DNA of 64,000 nucleotides from Streptomyces sp. LUP30. Its GTDB lineage: Bacteria > Actinomycetota > Actinomycetes > Streptomycetales > Streptomycetaceae. Positions 50,502 through 58,743 of this stretch are shown one piece after another. The position numbers were made by a program, and so were the translations under genes. The notes beneath the pieces were generated by a model. That model did not search any database. It worked only from the letters and a program-made list of their open reading frames with translations, and had not been told where the DNA came from. How positions within the stretch are numbered: position 1 is the stretch's first letter; every line of letters begins with the position of its first letter. The DNA lies in contig NZ_MJAJ01000036.1 in NCBI RefSeq assembly GCF_001746365.1, forward strand, positions 9,238 to 73,237, in the 5' to 3' direction.

Positions 50502-50519
50502 GTCGACAGCGTTGTAGAC
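50502..50519. promoter_or_regulatory. 18-bp imperfect palindrome upstream of uppP
   Basis: GTCGACAGC and GTTGTAGAC are inverted repeats with 7 of 9 matching positions, 28 bp upstream of the uppP start. The position fits an operator over the promoter. Confidence 0.45.
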
Positions 50520-50580
50520 GCTCCGGTGTCGTGCACAGTCCTACCAGGCCCGCAGCAGGCCGGAGGCAGGCCCGATTCTC

Positions 50581-50946
50581 CTACGGCCACGCCCACTGCC
50601 CGAGCGCCACCCCCGCGGACGCCGCCCCCAGCCCCGCCACCACGCTCGCGACGGCGTTGGCCGCGGCGTACAGGCCCGCACCGGTCTCGGTCAGCCGCAG
50701 CGTCTCGTAGGAGAACGTGGAGTACGTCGTCAGCGCGCCGCACAGGCCTGTTCCCAGGAACAACCGCAGGTCGGGGGCGACACCGCCGGCCCCGGTCAGC
50801 GTGCCGAGGACCAGGCAGCCGGCGACGTTGACGACGAAGGTGCCCCAGGGGAAGACCGAGTCGTGCCGGGACTGCACCGTGCGGTCGGTCAGGTACCGCA
50901 GCGGGGCGCCGATCATCCCGCCCACCACGACCACCAGCCAGTTCAC
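50581..50946 (-). CDS. crcB: Fluoride channel subunit CrcB/Fluc
   Basis: A 121-residue four-helix membrane protein that exports fluoride. The signature is GGMIGAPLRYLTDRTVQ (G-x-x-G-a-x-x-R-Y), FPWGTFVVNVAGCLVLGTLTG with the pore Asn, and LGTGLCGALTTYSTFSYETLRL with the T-T-x-S-T-F-S phenylalanine/Na+ site. Start GTG at 50946 overlaps the DUF190 stop as GTGA. It is the third gene of crcB-DUF190-crcB. Fluc subunits form dual-topology dimers; two unlike subunits here may pair. Confidence 0.95.
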   Translation of the reverse strand: MNWLVVVVGGMIGAPLRYLTDRTVQSRHDSVFPWGTFVVNVAGCLVLGTLTGAGGVAPDLRLFLGTGLCGALTTYSTFSYETLRLTETGAGLYAAANAVASVVAGLGAASAGVALGQWAWP

Positions 50947-51323
50947 AACCAGTTCTTACCCTTCATGCCCGAATCGCCCTGGTTCTCGCCGCGGCCCGCA
51001 TACCGGATCACCTCGCACGGATCGAGGGTGACCATCCCCTCCGTGACCAGCTCGTCGAGCTGGGGCAGGAAGGCCCGCACCCGTTCCTCGGTGTCCACGA
51101 CGACCACGGCCACCGGCAGGTCCTCGCTGAGCGAGAGCAGCCGGGACGTGTGGATGCGCGAGGACGCGCCGAAGCCCTCGATGCCGCGGAAGACACTGGC
51201 GCCCGCGAGGCCGGCGGCGTGGGCGCGGTGCACGATCTCCGTGTACAGGGGCTTGTGGTGCCAGGTGTCGTTCTCGCCGATGAGGACGGTCAGCCGCAGG
51301 GCACTGCCGGTCAGCCTGGTCAT
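50943..51323 (-). CDS. DUF190 PII-like protein of the fluoride operon
   Basis: A 126-residue DUF190 protein. LTVLIGENDTWHHKPLYTEIVHRAHAAGLAGASVFRGIEGFG is the family signature, resembling the ferredoxin-like PII/CutA fold, and LPVAVVVVDTEERVRAFLPQLDELVTEGMVTLDP completes it. It overlaps both crcB genes by the GTGA/ATGA type. Family members occur beside crcB in many bacteria, yet no biochemical role is settled; a gating or sensing subunit is a reasonable inference. Confidence 0.93.
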   Translation of the reverse strand: MTRLTGSALRLTVLIGENDTWHHKPLYTEIVHRAHAAGLAGASVFRGIEGFGASSRIHTSRLLSLSEDLPVAVVVVDTEERVRAFLPQLDELVTEGMVTLDPCEVIRYAGRGENQGDSGMKGKNWL

Positions 51324-51775
51324 CGCTGCCTCCACAGGAGAACGCGGCGGGTCGCCGTGGCCGCGAGCCACACCGCGAAGAGGGCCGCGGACAGGGTCGC
51401 GGCGAGGTAGGCCAGGGCCGGGCCGGGCCGGCCCGCGCCGAGCAGCCCGCGGATGTCGACGGCGTACGTCGAGAAGGTCGTGAAGCCGCCGAGCACGCCG
51501 GTGCCGAAGAAGGGGCGCACCAGCCGGTGGGCGGTCACCGCCTCGGTGACCAGCACCAGGAACACGCCGATCACCGCGCAGCCGACGACGTTCACCCAGA
51601 ACGTGACCCAGGGGAACCCGCCGGTCCGCGTGGGCCACCACAGCGCGGCCGCGTAGCGGGCCGCGGCGCCGATGCCGCCGCCGACGGCCACGACGGCGAG
51701 CACCGGGAGCTGTCCCGAACCGGTGGTCCGCCGTGGGGTGCCGGTACGGAGGCTCCCGGCCTCCGGAGCTGTCAT
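51320..51775 (-). CDS. crcB: Fluoride channel subunit CrcB/Fluc (first copy)
   Basis: A 151-residue CrcB with a 25-residue cytoplasmic N-tail. Core motifs are VGGGIGAAARYAAALWWPTRTGGFPWVTFWVNVVGCAVIGVFLVL and FFGTGVLGGFTTFSTYAVDIRGLLGAG, with the conserved Asn and the T-T-F-S-T-Y site. Its stop overlaps the DUF190 start as ATGA. The leader region 51776-51853 carries a possible 8-bp stem (51790-51797 with 51829-51836) but does not match the fluoride riboswitch consensus. Confidence 0.95.
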   Translation of the reverse strand: MTAPEAGSLRTGTPRRTTGSGQLPVLAVVAVGGGIGAAARYAAALWWPTRTGGFPWVTFWVNVVGCAVIGVFLVLVTEAVTAHRLVRPFFGTGVLGGFTTFSTYAVDIRGLLGAGRPGPALAYLAATLSAALFAVWLAATATRRVLLWRQR

Positions 51776-51853
51776 GTCGTACGTCTCCCGCCCGGTCCCG
51801 GACCACCCCACGTCGTCGGAGTGATCACGACCGGGCACCAGCCTAACCCCGGC

Positions 51854-52858
51854 TCACCGGGTCAGGGGCGCCTCGCAGACCGCGAGGCCCCGCTCCAGGA
51901 GGCTGCCCAGAACGAGCCGGCCGCCGGTCTCGCAGACGCTCGTGACCATGCGGAATCCGGCGCGCCGCCGGGCGAGGACGGGTGTCCCCCCGCGGGACCG
52001 CAGCCGGGAGTACGGGACCACGGTCCGGCCCTCGTCGTCGATGGCGAGCACCCCGGTCCCGCCCCAGGGACGGTAGGGGACGTGGACGGCGAGGCGGGCG
52101 GCGCGGCGGCGCACGGCGGGTCCGGCGCGGTGCAGAAGGTCGAGCGGGGGCACGCGCGGGCCGGCCAGCGCCACCCAGACCGGGCCGTCGGGCGCTCCGC
52201 GCCACAAGTTGTCCGGGAACCCCGGCAGCTGCTCGACCAGGGGCTCGGCCCGGCCCGCCCGCGGGCCGGTGAGGTGGAAGCGGGTGAGCCGGCGGGCGCC
52301 GGTCTCCGCGACGATCAGGAAGGAGTCGTCGGCACTGCGCGCCAGGCCGTTGGCGAACTGCAGCCCCTCCAGGACGACTTCGGCCTCGCGGGCGCCGGGT
52401 TCGAGCCGCAGCAGGCGTCCCGTGCCGGTGTGCTCGACGATGTCGCCCATCCAGTCCTGCAGGGGATGGACCCGGCTGGAGACGGTGAAGTAGAGCGTGC
52501 CGTCGGGCAGTGCGACGACGTTGCTGCAGAAGCGCAGCCGCTCCCCCGCCGCCGACTCGGTCAGGACCCGGACGGCGCCGGCGCCGCCGTCGGGGTCGAC
52601 GCGCAGCAGCGCGCCGTCGGCGCTGCACACCAACAGGTCGCCGTCCGGGAGGAGTTCCAGGCCGAGCGGGCGGCCGCCGATCTCTCCCACCTGCTCGACA
52701 CGGGCCGTCGGCGGATCGTCCAGACCGTCCACGCGCAGGATCCGCCCGTCGGACACTCCGGTCAGTACCCGCCCTCCGGGGTCGGCGACGACGTCTTCGG
52801 GGCCCTGGCCCGGGAGGGAGAGGTATCCGAGAGGGACGAGAGCCGCCCGACGGTCCAT
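51854..52858 (-). CDS. SMP-30/strictosidine synthase-like beta-propeller protein
   Basis: A 334-residue cytoplasmic six-bladed propeller of the SMP-30/strictosidine-synthase superfamily (lactonase-like). GPEDVVADPGGRVLTGVSDGRILRVDG is the first blade, RPLGLELLPDGDLLVCSADGALLRVDPDGG the second, RFCSNVVALPDGTLYFTVSSRVHPLQDWMGDIVEHTGTGRLLRLEPG holds the metal-ligand Asn, and LQFANGLARSADDSFLIVAETGARRLTRFHLTGPRAG follows. Members are lactonases or Pictet-Spengler-like enzymes; the substrate is unknown. It is 78 bp downstream of the crcB operon start on the same strand but in opposite position, so it has its own promoter. Confidence 0.88.
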   Translation of the reverse strand: MDRRAALVPLGYLSLPGQGPEDVVADPGGRVLTGVSDGRILRVDGLDDPPTARVEQVGEIGGRPLGLELLPDGDLLVCSADGALLRVDPDGGAGAVRVLTESAAGERLRFCSNVVALPDGTLYFTVSSRVHPLQDWMGDIVEHTGTGRLLRLEPGAREAEVVLEGLQFANGLARSADDSFLIVAETGARRLTRFHLTGPRAGRAEPLVEQLPGFPDNLWRGAPDGPVWVALAGPRVPPLDLLHRAGPAVRRRAARLAVHVPYRPWGGTGVLAIDDEGRTVVPYSRLRSRGGTPVLARRRAGFRMVTSVCETGGRLVLGSLLERGLAVCEAPLTR

Positions 52859-52991
52859 GGGGTCCGCCCTTCCTTGAGGAGTCGGCCATCCTCGCAGGAG
52901 GGCCGAGCACCGGCGGAGGACGGCCGTGGTCCTTTGCCGGGGCTTTCCGCGGAGTGGTCTCCCCGTGCTCTGCGCCCCCTGGCGACGTCGG

Positions 52992-53279
52992 CTACCACCC
53001 TTTGTCGAACATGCGCGCCACTTCCGCGATGCGCATCTCGTCGCGCCGGTAGTAGGTGCGTCGCCTGATCCGCTTGGCGCGCAGCAGGCCGAGATCCGCG
53101 AGAAGCGTGAGATGGGTGTTCGCCACCTGCCGGCGCACGCCGAGTTTGGTCGCGATGACGTCGGCGGGGACGCCGTCCTCGACGGGGTCGCCGTGACGCT
53201 GGGACGGGAAGTGCCGGCACGGCTCCTTCAGCCACTCCAGGATGTCCAGTCGCCTCTCGCTCACCGGAGTCCTCAGCAT
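52992..53279 (-). CDS. ArsR-type winged-helix regulator
   Basis: A 95-residue regulator with a single ArsR-like winged helix: SERRLDILEWLKEPCRHFPSQRHGDPVEDGVPADVIATKLGVRRQVANTHLTLLADLGLLRAKRIRRRTYYRRDE. The helix-turn-helix is ADVIATKLGVRRQVANTHLTLL. It has Cys and His residues near the N-terminus (CRHFPSQRHGD), but not the classical C-x-C metal site. Location between the propeller gene and the galactanase; whether it regulates either is unknown. Confidence 0.85.
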   Translation of the reverse strand: MLRTPVSERRLDILEWLKEPCRHFPSQRHGDPVEDGVPADVIATKLGVRRQVANTHLTLLADLGLLRAKRIRRRTYYRRDEMRIAEVARMFDKGW

Positions 53280-53488
53280 CCTCGGTCCCCCTCCGCCCCC
53301 GACCCGGGGCTCCGTCGTACCGCGCCTTCCCACTCTCGCGCAGTGCAGGCCGCCGTGTCCCGCACTCCGGGAGCCTTGGCCGGGATCCAACGCCCCTGCC
53401 GCGCCCGGCTGTTCACCGTTTCGCGGAGAGACGGACAGGGGCCGCCCGCGCGGTGCGGACGGACCCCTGCCCGGTCGGACCCGACGCC

Positions 53489-55057
53489 TCAGCGGTGGCT
53501 GAACCACGCCATGGAGGACAGGGCCCTGTCGTCGTAGCCGAACAGCGCCTGGTTCTCCCAGCCGTTGCCGGACGAGGCGTCGGCCGGGTCCCAGCCGTTG
53601 CCGGCGACGGCCGTCCAGGTCGCCTCCCAGTAGAAGACGCCGAGACCGCGGCCGCCGGGGACGGCCTCCACGATGTTCGCGACGGTGTTCATCCAGGCGA
53701 GCTGCCCCGCGGCGGTCGCCGGGTAGCCGGTGACCAGCTCGCCCGTGGTGTCGATCTGGTTGACGAGGGCGTCGTCGCTGTCGAGACGGAAGGGGTAGGC
53801 CGTCTCGGCGATGAAGACCGGCTTGCCGTAGCGGGAGGCCACGTCGTCCAGGGTGGTCTGGGCGGCGGCCGCCGAGCCGTGCCAGTATCCGTAGTACGAC
53901 AGGCCGATCACGTCGTAATCGATGCCGTACGTCTTGGCGTTGTCGAACCACCAGCGCACGGTGGCGTCGTCACCGGCGTTCGCCAGGTGCAGTGCGACGC
54001 GGGTGCCGGAGGAGACCGCCTTGACGGCGCTGTAGCCGGCGTTCACGAGGCCGGCGAGCTGCGACCAGTTGTCCGTGGAGCCCTCGGACCACAGCATGCC
54101 GCCGTTGATCTCGTTGCCGACCTGGACCATGTCCGCCGTGGTGCCCTGGGACTTGAGGGCGTTGAGGACGTCGTAGGTGTGTTGATAGACGTCGGTCTTC
54201 AGTTGACTGTAGGAGTGGCCGGTCCAGGCGGCGGGCTTGGTCTGCTTGCCGGGGTCGGCCCAGGTGTCGGAGTAGTGGAAGTCGACCAGCAGCTTCATGC
54301 CGGCGGCCTTGATCCGCTTGGCCATGGCCAGCACGCGTGTCTTGTCGTTGTAGCCGTCTGCGGGGTTCACCCACACCTTCAGGCGCGCGTAGTTCATGCC
54401 GGCGTTCTTCAGGATGGCCACCGCGTCGCCGGTGGCACCGGAGGTGGTCCGGTAGACGCCGCCCTTGGCCTCGCTCTTGGCGAGAGAGGAGATGTCAGCG
54501 CCCTTGACGGACAGACCGGTCGAGCCCGATGTGAAGGTCAGGTCGTCAACATTGATCCAGTTACCCGCGTTGGCGTCACTGTTGATGCTGATGGTGCACT
54601 GGTTGTTGGTCACCTTGATCGACGTGACGATCCGTACCCAACTGCTGGACGACACCGGCAGGTCGGTGCGCTGCTCCGCACTGCCGCAGTCCTTCAGCGC
54701 CAGGTACGCGGCTTTCTGGCCGCCCCCTGAGCGCACCCAGGCGGTGAGCTTGTAGGCGCCGTTGGCGAGCCCGGACAGGTACTGGTACGTCTCGACCTTG
54801 TAGGCGGAGGCCGAGTAGTGCGACAGGCGGTAGCTCCCGCCGTGGCCGCCGGACTCGGTGAAGGAGGCGGAGTTCTGTCCGGTCGCCGAGTACGTCGACC
54901 AGCCGGCCGGCGTCGCGGTGCCGGTCGCGTCGCTCTCGAAGCCGCCGTTGGCGAGGGTGGTGGCCGCCTGCGCGGTCTGTGCGGGCAGGGCGGTGAGGGC
55001 GAGTCCGGCGGCGAGCGGCAGCAGCAGGGCCCTGAGAGTGCGTCTGGGATGGAACAT
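53489..55057 (-). CDS. Secreted GH53 arabinogalactan endo-beta-1,4-galactanase
   Basis: A 522-residue secreted enzyme that cuts beta-1,4-galactan, releasing oligosaccharides. Signal peptide 1-32 (cleavage after AQA); then a beta-sandwich of about 150 residues (ATTLANGGFESDATG to INVDDLTFTSG), a CBM61-like galactan-binding module; then the GH53 barrel from GLSVKGADISSLAKSEAKGGVYR. Catalytic Glu are in VQVGNEINGGMLW (about 314, acid/base) and PVFIAETAYPFRL (about 416, nucleophile). It follows the GH42 gene on the same strand, with a hairpin between them. The product can enter via the neighbouring ABC importer. Confidence 0.95.
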   Translation of the reverse strand: MFHPRRTLRALLLPLAAGLALTALPAQTAQAATTLANGGFESDATGTATPAGWSTYSATGQNSASFTESGGHGGSYRLSHYSASAYKVETYQYLSGLANGAYKLTAWVRSGGGQKAAYLALKDCGSAEQRTDLPVSSSSWVRIVTSIKVTNNQCTISINSDANAGNWINVDDLTFTSGSTGLSVKGADISSLAKSEAKGGVYRTTSGATGDAVAILKNAGMNYARLKVWVNPADGYNDKTRVLAMAKRIKAAGMKLLVDFHYSDTWADPGKQTKPAAWTGHSYSQLKTDVYQHTYDVLNALKSQGTTADMVQVGNEINGGMLWSEGSTDNWSQLAGLVNAGYSAVKAVSSGTRVALHLANAGDDATVRWWFDNAKTYGIDYDVIGLSYYGYWHGSAAAAQTTLDDVASRYGKPVFIAETAYPFRLDSDDALVNQIDTTGELVTGYPATAAGQLAWMNTVANIVEAVPGGRGLGVFYWEATWTAVAGNGWDPADASSGNGWENQALFGYDDRALSSMAWFSHR

Positions 55058-55112
55058 CGTCGTCCGTCGTCCCTTCGACGTGATGGGGATGGGGTTCCCT
55101 CGTGGAGAGGGA

Positions 55113-55153
55113 CCCCCTCCGCCCGCGGCTCGCGGCTCCACGGGCGGAGGGGG
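55113..55153 (-). terminator. Hairpin between the GH42 and GH53 genes
   Basis: A perfect 13-bp inverted repeat (55113-55125 and 55141-55153) with a 15-nt loop lies just after the GH42 stop. It probably lowers read-through into the galactanase gene. Confidence 0.7.
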
Positions 55154-55160
55154 AGTCGGC

Positions 55161-57182
55161 TCAGCCGTCGAGTCGCACGACCCGGACGGCTCCGGCCGGG
55201 ACCGCGAGGCGGCCCGCGGCGCGTTCGCCCGTCAGCAGTTCGGCGCCGGGCGTCTCCAGCGGCACCTTGGCGTCGGCGGCGGTGTGGTTGATCGCGAAGA
55301 GGTAGCTGCCCGTCTCCCCGGAGCGGCGTACGACCTCGACGTCGCGAGGCAGGCCGGCGCGCGGGGCGATTCCCGCGTCCTCGGCGGCCCGGCCGAGCAC
55401 GGCGTCCAGGCCGTCCTGGCCGAGACGGGTGGAGACGTACCAGGCGACGCCCTCGCCGAGGCGGTGCCGGGTGACGGCGGGGCGGCCGGCGGCGAGGCCG
55501 TCGGCGTACGTCCAGACGGTCTCGGCGCCGCGCGGCACCACGAACTCCGTCCAGACGTCGCCGCCGAGTTCGCGACCGTCGGGGCCCGTCAACCGCACGC
55601 TCTCGCCCTGGAGCAGCGGGGAGAACTCCTCGACCGTCAGGCCGAGGACGTCCCGCAGCGCCCCCGGGTAGGCGCCCTCGTGGACGGCGTCGTGCTCGTC
55701 GACGATGCCCGAGAAGTACGACACCACCAGGGTGCCGCCGTTCTCCACGTACGCCCTGAGGTTGTTCCCGGCGGCCTCGGTCATCAGGTAGAGGGCGGGC
55801 ACGACGACCAGCGGGTACGCCGACAGGTCGGCCTCGGGACGGGCGAAGTCCACGGTGAGGTGGCGGTCGTACAGGGCCTCGTAGAAGGCGTCGGCGCGCT
55901 CGCGCGGGTCGGCGTCCTCGCTGGGGCGCCAGGCGAGGTTCTGCGCCCACCAGGACTGCCAGTCCCACAGGACCGCCGCGTCGGCCTCGGTGCGGGTGCC
56001 GCGCAGGGCGGCGAGGGAGTCGAGCGAGGAGCCGAGTTCGACGACCTCGCGCCACACGCGGGTGTCGGCGCCGCCGTGCGGGAGCATCGCCGAGTGGAAC
56101 TTCTCGGCGCCGCGCCGGGACTGCCGCCACTGGAAGAACATGGCCCCCTCGGAGCCGCGGGCCACGTGCGCCAGGGAGTTGCGGGCCATCTGGCCGGGAG
56201 CCTTGGCCGGGTTGCGGGGCTGCCAGTTGACGCCCGAGGTGGAGTGCTCCAGCAGGATCCAGGGCGCCCCGGCGCCGACGGAGCGGGTGAGGTCGGCGGC
56301 CATCGCGAGATTGACGTGGGTGCGGCGGCCGTCGGTGATCAGGTAGTGGTCGTTGGTGACGATGTCGACCTCGCGGCCCCAGGCCCAGTAGTCGACGGAG
56401 TCGCACTGGCTGAGGGCGGTCATGAAGTTGGTCGTCACCGGGACGCCGGGCGCGAGCCGGTGCAGGATGTCCCGCTCCGCGCAGAAGTTCTCGCGCATGG
56501 TGGCGTCGGCGAACCGCTTGTAGTCCAGGGCCTGGCCCGGGTTGCCCACGGTCGGGGTGGCGCGCGGCGGGTTGACGTCCTCAAGGCGCGCGTAGCGCTG
56601 GCCCCAGAAGGCGGTCCCCCAGGCCTCGTTGACCGCGTCGACCGTGCCGTACGTCGTCGCCAGCCAGCGGCGGAAGTGGGCGGCGCAGGAGTCGCAGTAG
56701 CAGGCGGAGACGGGGACGCCGTACTCGTTGTGCACGTGCCACATCGCCAGCGCCGGGTGGTCCGCGTACCGCTCGCCGAGGCGCGTGGTGATGTTCGCCG
56801 CGGCGGCGCGGTAGTCCGCGTTGCTGTGGCATATGGCACCGCGGGAACCGAACTCGTAGCGCACGCCCTCGGGGGTGACGGGCAGCGCCTCGGGATGGTG
56901 GCGGTAGAACCACACGGGCGGCGCCACCGTGGGTGTGCCCAGGTCGACGCGGATGCCGTTCTCGTGCAGCAGGCCGAGGACGCGGTCGAGCCAGCCGAAG
57001 TCGTACTCGCCCGGCGCGGGCTCCAGGAGCGCCCAGGAGAAGATCCCGACGCTGACCATGGTGACGCCGGCCTCGCGCATCAGCCGGACGTCGTCCTGCC
57101 AGACGGTTTCCGGCCACTGCTCGGGGTTGTAGTCCCCCCCGAAGGCGAGCCTGGTGAGGCCCCTGGGGCTGGTCTCCGGCAT
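55161..57182 (-). CDS. GH42 beta-galactosidase
   Basis: A 673-residue cytoplasmic beta-galactosidase of family 42, expected to hydrolyse galacto-oligosaccharides released by the galactanase. The barrel starts RLAFGGDYNPEQWPETVWQDDVRLMREAGVTMVSVGIFSWALLEPAPGEYDF. The acid/base Glu is in MWHVHNEYGVPVSACYCDSCAAHFRRWL (about 151), with the zinc-like Cys cluster CYCDSC of GH42, and the nucleophile Glu in PWILLEHSTSGVNWQPRN (about 312). A trimerisation domain (AAVLWDWQSWWA) and a beta-sandwich complete it. The ATG at 57182 is divergent from the binding-protein gene. Confidence 0.96.
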   Translation of the reverse strand: MPETSPRGLTRLAFGGDYNPEQWPETVWQDDVRLMREAGVTMVSVGIFSWALLEPAPGEYDFGWLDRVLGLLHENGIRVDLGTPTVAPPVWFYRHHPEALPVTPEGVRYEFGSRGAICHSNADYRAAAANITTRLGERYADHPALAMWHVHNEYGVPVSACYCDSCAAHFRRWLATTYGTVDAVNEAWGTAFWGQRYARLEDVNPPRATPTVGNPGQALDYKRFADATMRENFCAERDILHRLAPGVPVTTNFMTALSQCDSVDYWAWGREVDIVTNDHYLITDGRRTHVNLAMAADLTRSVGAGAPWILLEHSTSGVNWQPRNPAKAPGQMARNSLAHVARGSEGAMFFQWRQSRRGAEKFHSAMLPHGGADTRVWREVVELGSSLDSLAALRGTRTEADAAVLWDWQSWWAQNLAWRPSEDADPRERADAFYEALYDRHLTVDFARPEADLSAYPLVVVPALYLMTEAAGNNLRAYVENGGTLVVSYFSGIVDEHDAVHEGAYPGALRDVLGLTVEEFSPLLQGESVRLTGPDGRELGGDVWTEFVVPRGAETVWTYADGLAAGRPAVTRHRLGEGVAWYVSTRLGQDGLDAVLGRAAEDAGIAPRAGLPRDVEVVRRSGETGSYLFAINHTAADAKVPLETPGAELLTGERAAGRLAVPAGAVRVVRLDG

Positions 57183-57208
57183 GGATGTCTCCCGTTTTAT
57201 CGATCATT

Positions 57209-57222
57209 TGGGAACGTGCACA
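57209..57222. promoter_or_regulatory. LacI-type operator near the GH42 start
   Basis: TGGGAACGTGCACA is 27 bp upstream of the GH42 start and matches 11 of 14 bases of the second operator at 57299. It would let the LacI repressor control the galactosidase promoter. Confidence 0.65.
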
Positions 57223-57270
57223 CACAGTGGCGGGCGTTCAGAGCCCAACATAACCGCACAGCAACAACCA

Positions 57271-57312
57271 TTGACAAGTGTCCGGGATGTTTCTCTACTG
57301 TGAACGCTCACA
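57271..57312 (+). promoter_or_regulatory. Promoter and LacI-type operator of the importer operon
   Basis: TTGACA at 57271-57276 is a consensus -35 box and TACTGT at 57296-57301 the likely -10 (19-bp spacing). TGTGAACGCTCACA at 57299-57312 overlaps the -10 and start site; its half-sites TGTGA and TCACA are perfect inverted repeats, with the C-G centre typical of LacI operators. Confidence 0.8.
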
Positions 57313-57411
57313 GACAGCATGACGGGGCCTCGCGACGGTGGGGCCCTCGGTCGTGCGATTCGCGTGGCAGGTTTCCGCATCGGGCGGAAACCCAGGTCAG
57401 GGGAGAGATCC

Positions 57412-58743
57412 ATGCCCAACACGAAGCGTCGGCGGCTCCTTGTCAGAGGCGCGGCCTCCGCCCTCGCCGTCACCCTCGGCGCCACCGCACTCGCCGCCTG
57501 CGGCTCGTCCGACGACGACGGCGGCAGCGCGTCCGGCCCGGTCTCGCTCACGTACTGGACGTGGACGCCCGGCATGGACAAGGTCGTGGACCTGTGGAAC
57601 AAGGGCCAGGGCAAGAAGGACCGGATCACCGTCACGGTGAAGAAGCAGGCGTCCGGCGACACCCTGATCACCAAGATCCTCACCGCGCACAAGGCCGGCA
57701 AGGCCCCCGACCTGGTGCAGGCCGAGTACCAGGCGCTGCCGACACTGGTCAGCAATGACGCGCTGGCGGACATAGCGAAGAACGTCGGGGACGCGAAGGC
57801 CAAGTTCGCCGACGGGGTCTGGCAGCAGACGACGCTCGGCACGGACGCGGTCTACGCGGTGCCGCAGGACATCGGCCCGATGATGTTCTACTACCGCGCG
57901 GACCTCTTCAAGAAGTACGGCCTCACGGTCCCCGCGACGTGGGAGCAGTTCGCCCGGACCGCGCGCGCACTCAAGAAGAAGTCCCCCGGCACGGACCTCA
58001 CCACCTTCTCCGCCAACGACTCCGGCCTCTTCGCGGGCCTCGCCCAGCAGGCCGGCGCCAAGTGGTGGACCACCTCCGGGGACAAGTGGAAGGTCGCCAT
58101 CGACGACGCGGCCACCAAGAAGGTCGCCGACTTCTGGGGCGGCCTCGTCAAGGAGGGCGCCGTCGACAACCAGCCCATGTACACCCCGGCCTGGAACAAG
58201 GCGCTCGACACCGGCAAGCAGATCGCCTGGGTCTCCGCCGTGTGGGCCCCCGGCACCCTGACCACCGCCGCGCCCGACACCAAGGGCAAGTGGGCCATGG
58301 CTCCCCTCCCCCAGTGGTCGAACGGCGAGAACGTCACCGGCAGCTGGGGCGGATCCTCCACGGCCGTGACGACGGACTCGAAGCACAAGGAGGCCGCCGC
58401 GAAGTTCGCCGCCTGGCTGAACACCGACGGCGACGCCCTGAGCGCGCTGGCCAAGGAGGGCGGCATCTATCCCGCCTCCACCTCCGCCCAGCTCAGCGGC
58501 GCCTTCACCACTCCGCCGGACTACTTCTCGAACCAGGCGGACTTCTACACCCTGGCCGCCAAGATCGCCAAGACGACGGCGCCCTCGTCCTGGGGCCCGA
58601 ACGTCAACGTGGCCTACACGACCTTCAACGACGCCTTCGGCGCCGCCGCCAAGGACCGGTCGGACTTCTCCGCCGCCCTGGCCAAGATGCAGTCGGCCAC
58701 CGTCGCCGACATGAAGAAGCAGGGCTTCGAGGTCTCCGAGTGA
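57412..58743 (+). CDS. Galacto-oligosaccharide-type ABC importer binding lipoprotein
   Basis: A 443-residue extracellular solute-binding lipoprotein of the CUT1 class. The signal peptide MPNTKRRRLLVRGAASALAVTLGATALAACGSSDDD ends in a lipobox LAAC. The start of the domain, VSLTYWTWTPGMDKVVDLWNKGQGKKDRITVTVKKQASGDTLITKILTAHKAGKAPDLVQAEY, fits the family; aromatic residues typical of sugar binding recur (WWTTSGDKWKV, PAWNKAL, GSWGGSSTAV). The ligand is inferred to be beta-galactan-derived oligosaccharide because of the flanking GH42 and GH53. GGGGAGA precedes the ATG at 57412. Confidence 0.94.
   Translation: MPNTKRRRLLVRGAASALAVTLGATALAACGSSDDDGGSASGPVSLTYWTWTPGMDKVVDLWNKGQGKKDRITVTVKKQASGDTLITKILTAHKAGKAPDLVQAEYQALPTLVSNDALADIAKNVGDAKAKFADGVWQQTTLGTDAVYAVPQDIGPMMFYYRADLFKKYGLTVPATWEQFARTARALKKKSPGTDLTTFSANDSGLFAGLAQQAGAKWWTTSGDKWKVAIDDAATKKVADFWGGLVKEGAVDNQPMYTPAWNKALDTGKQIAWVSAVWAPGTLTTAAPDTKGKWAMAPLPQWSNGENVTGSWGGSSTAVTTDSKHKEAAAKFAAWLNTDGDALSALAKEGGIYPASTSAQLSGAFTTPPDYFSNQADFYTLAAKIAKTTAPSSWGPNVNVAYTTFNDAFGAAAKDRSDFSAALAKMQSATVADMKKQGFEVSE

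Noticed and set aside
51776..51853. Fluoride riboswitch before the crcB operon
   Set aside because: A stem is possible, but the conserved crcB-motif sequences of the fluoride riboswitch are not present.
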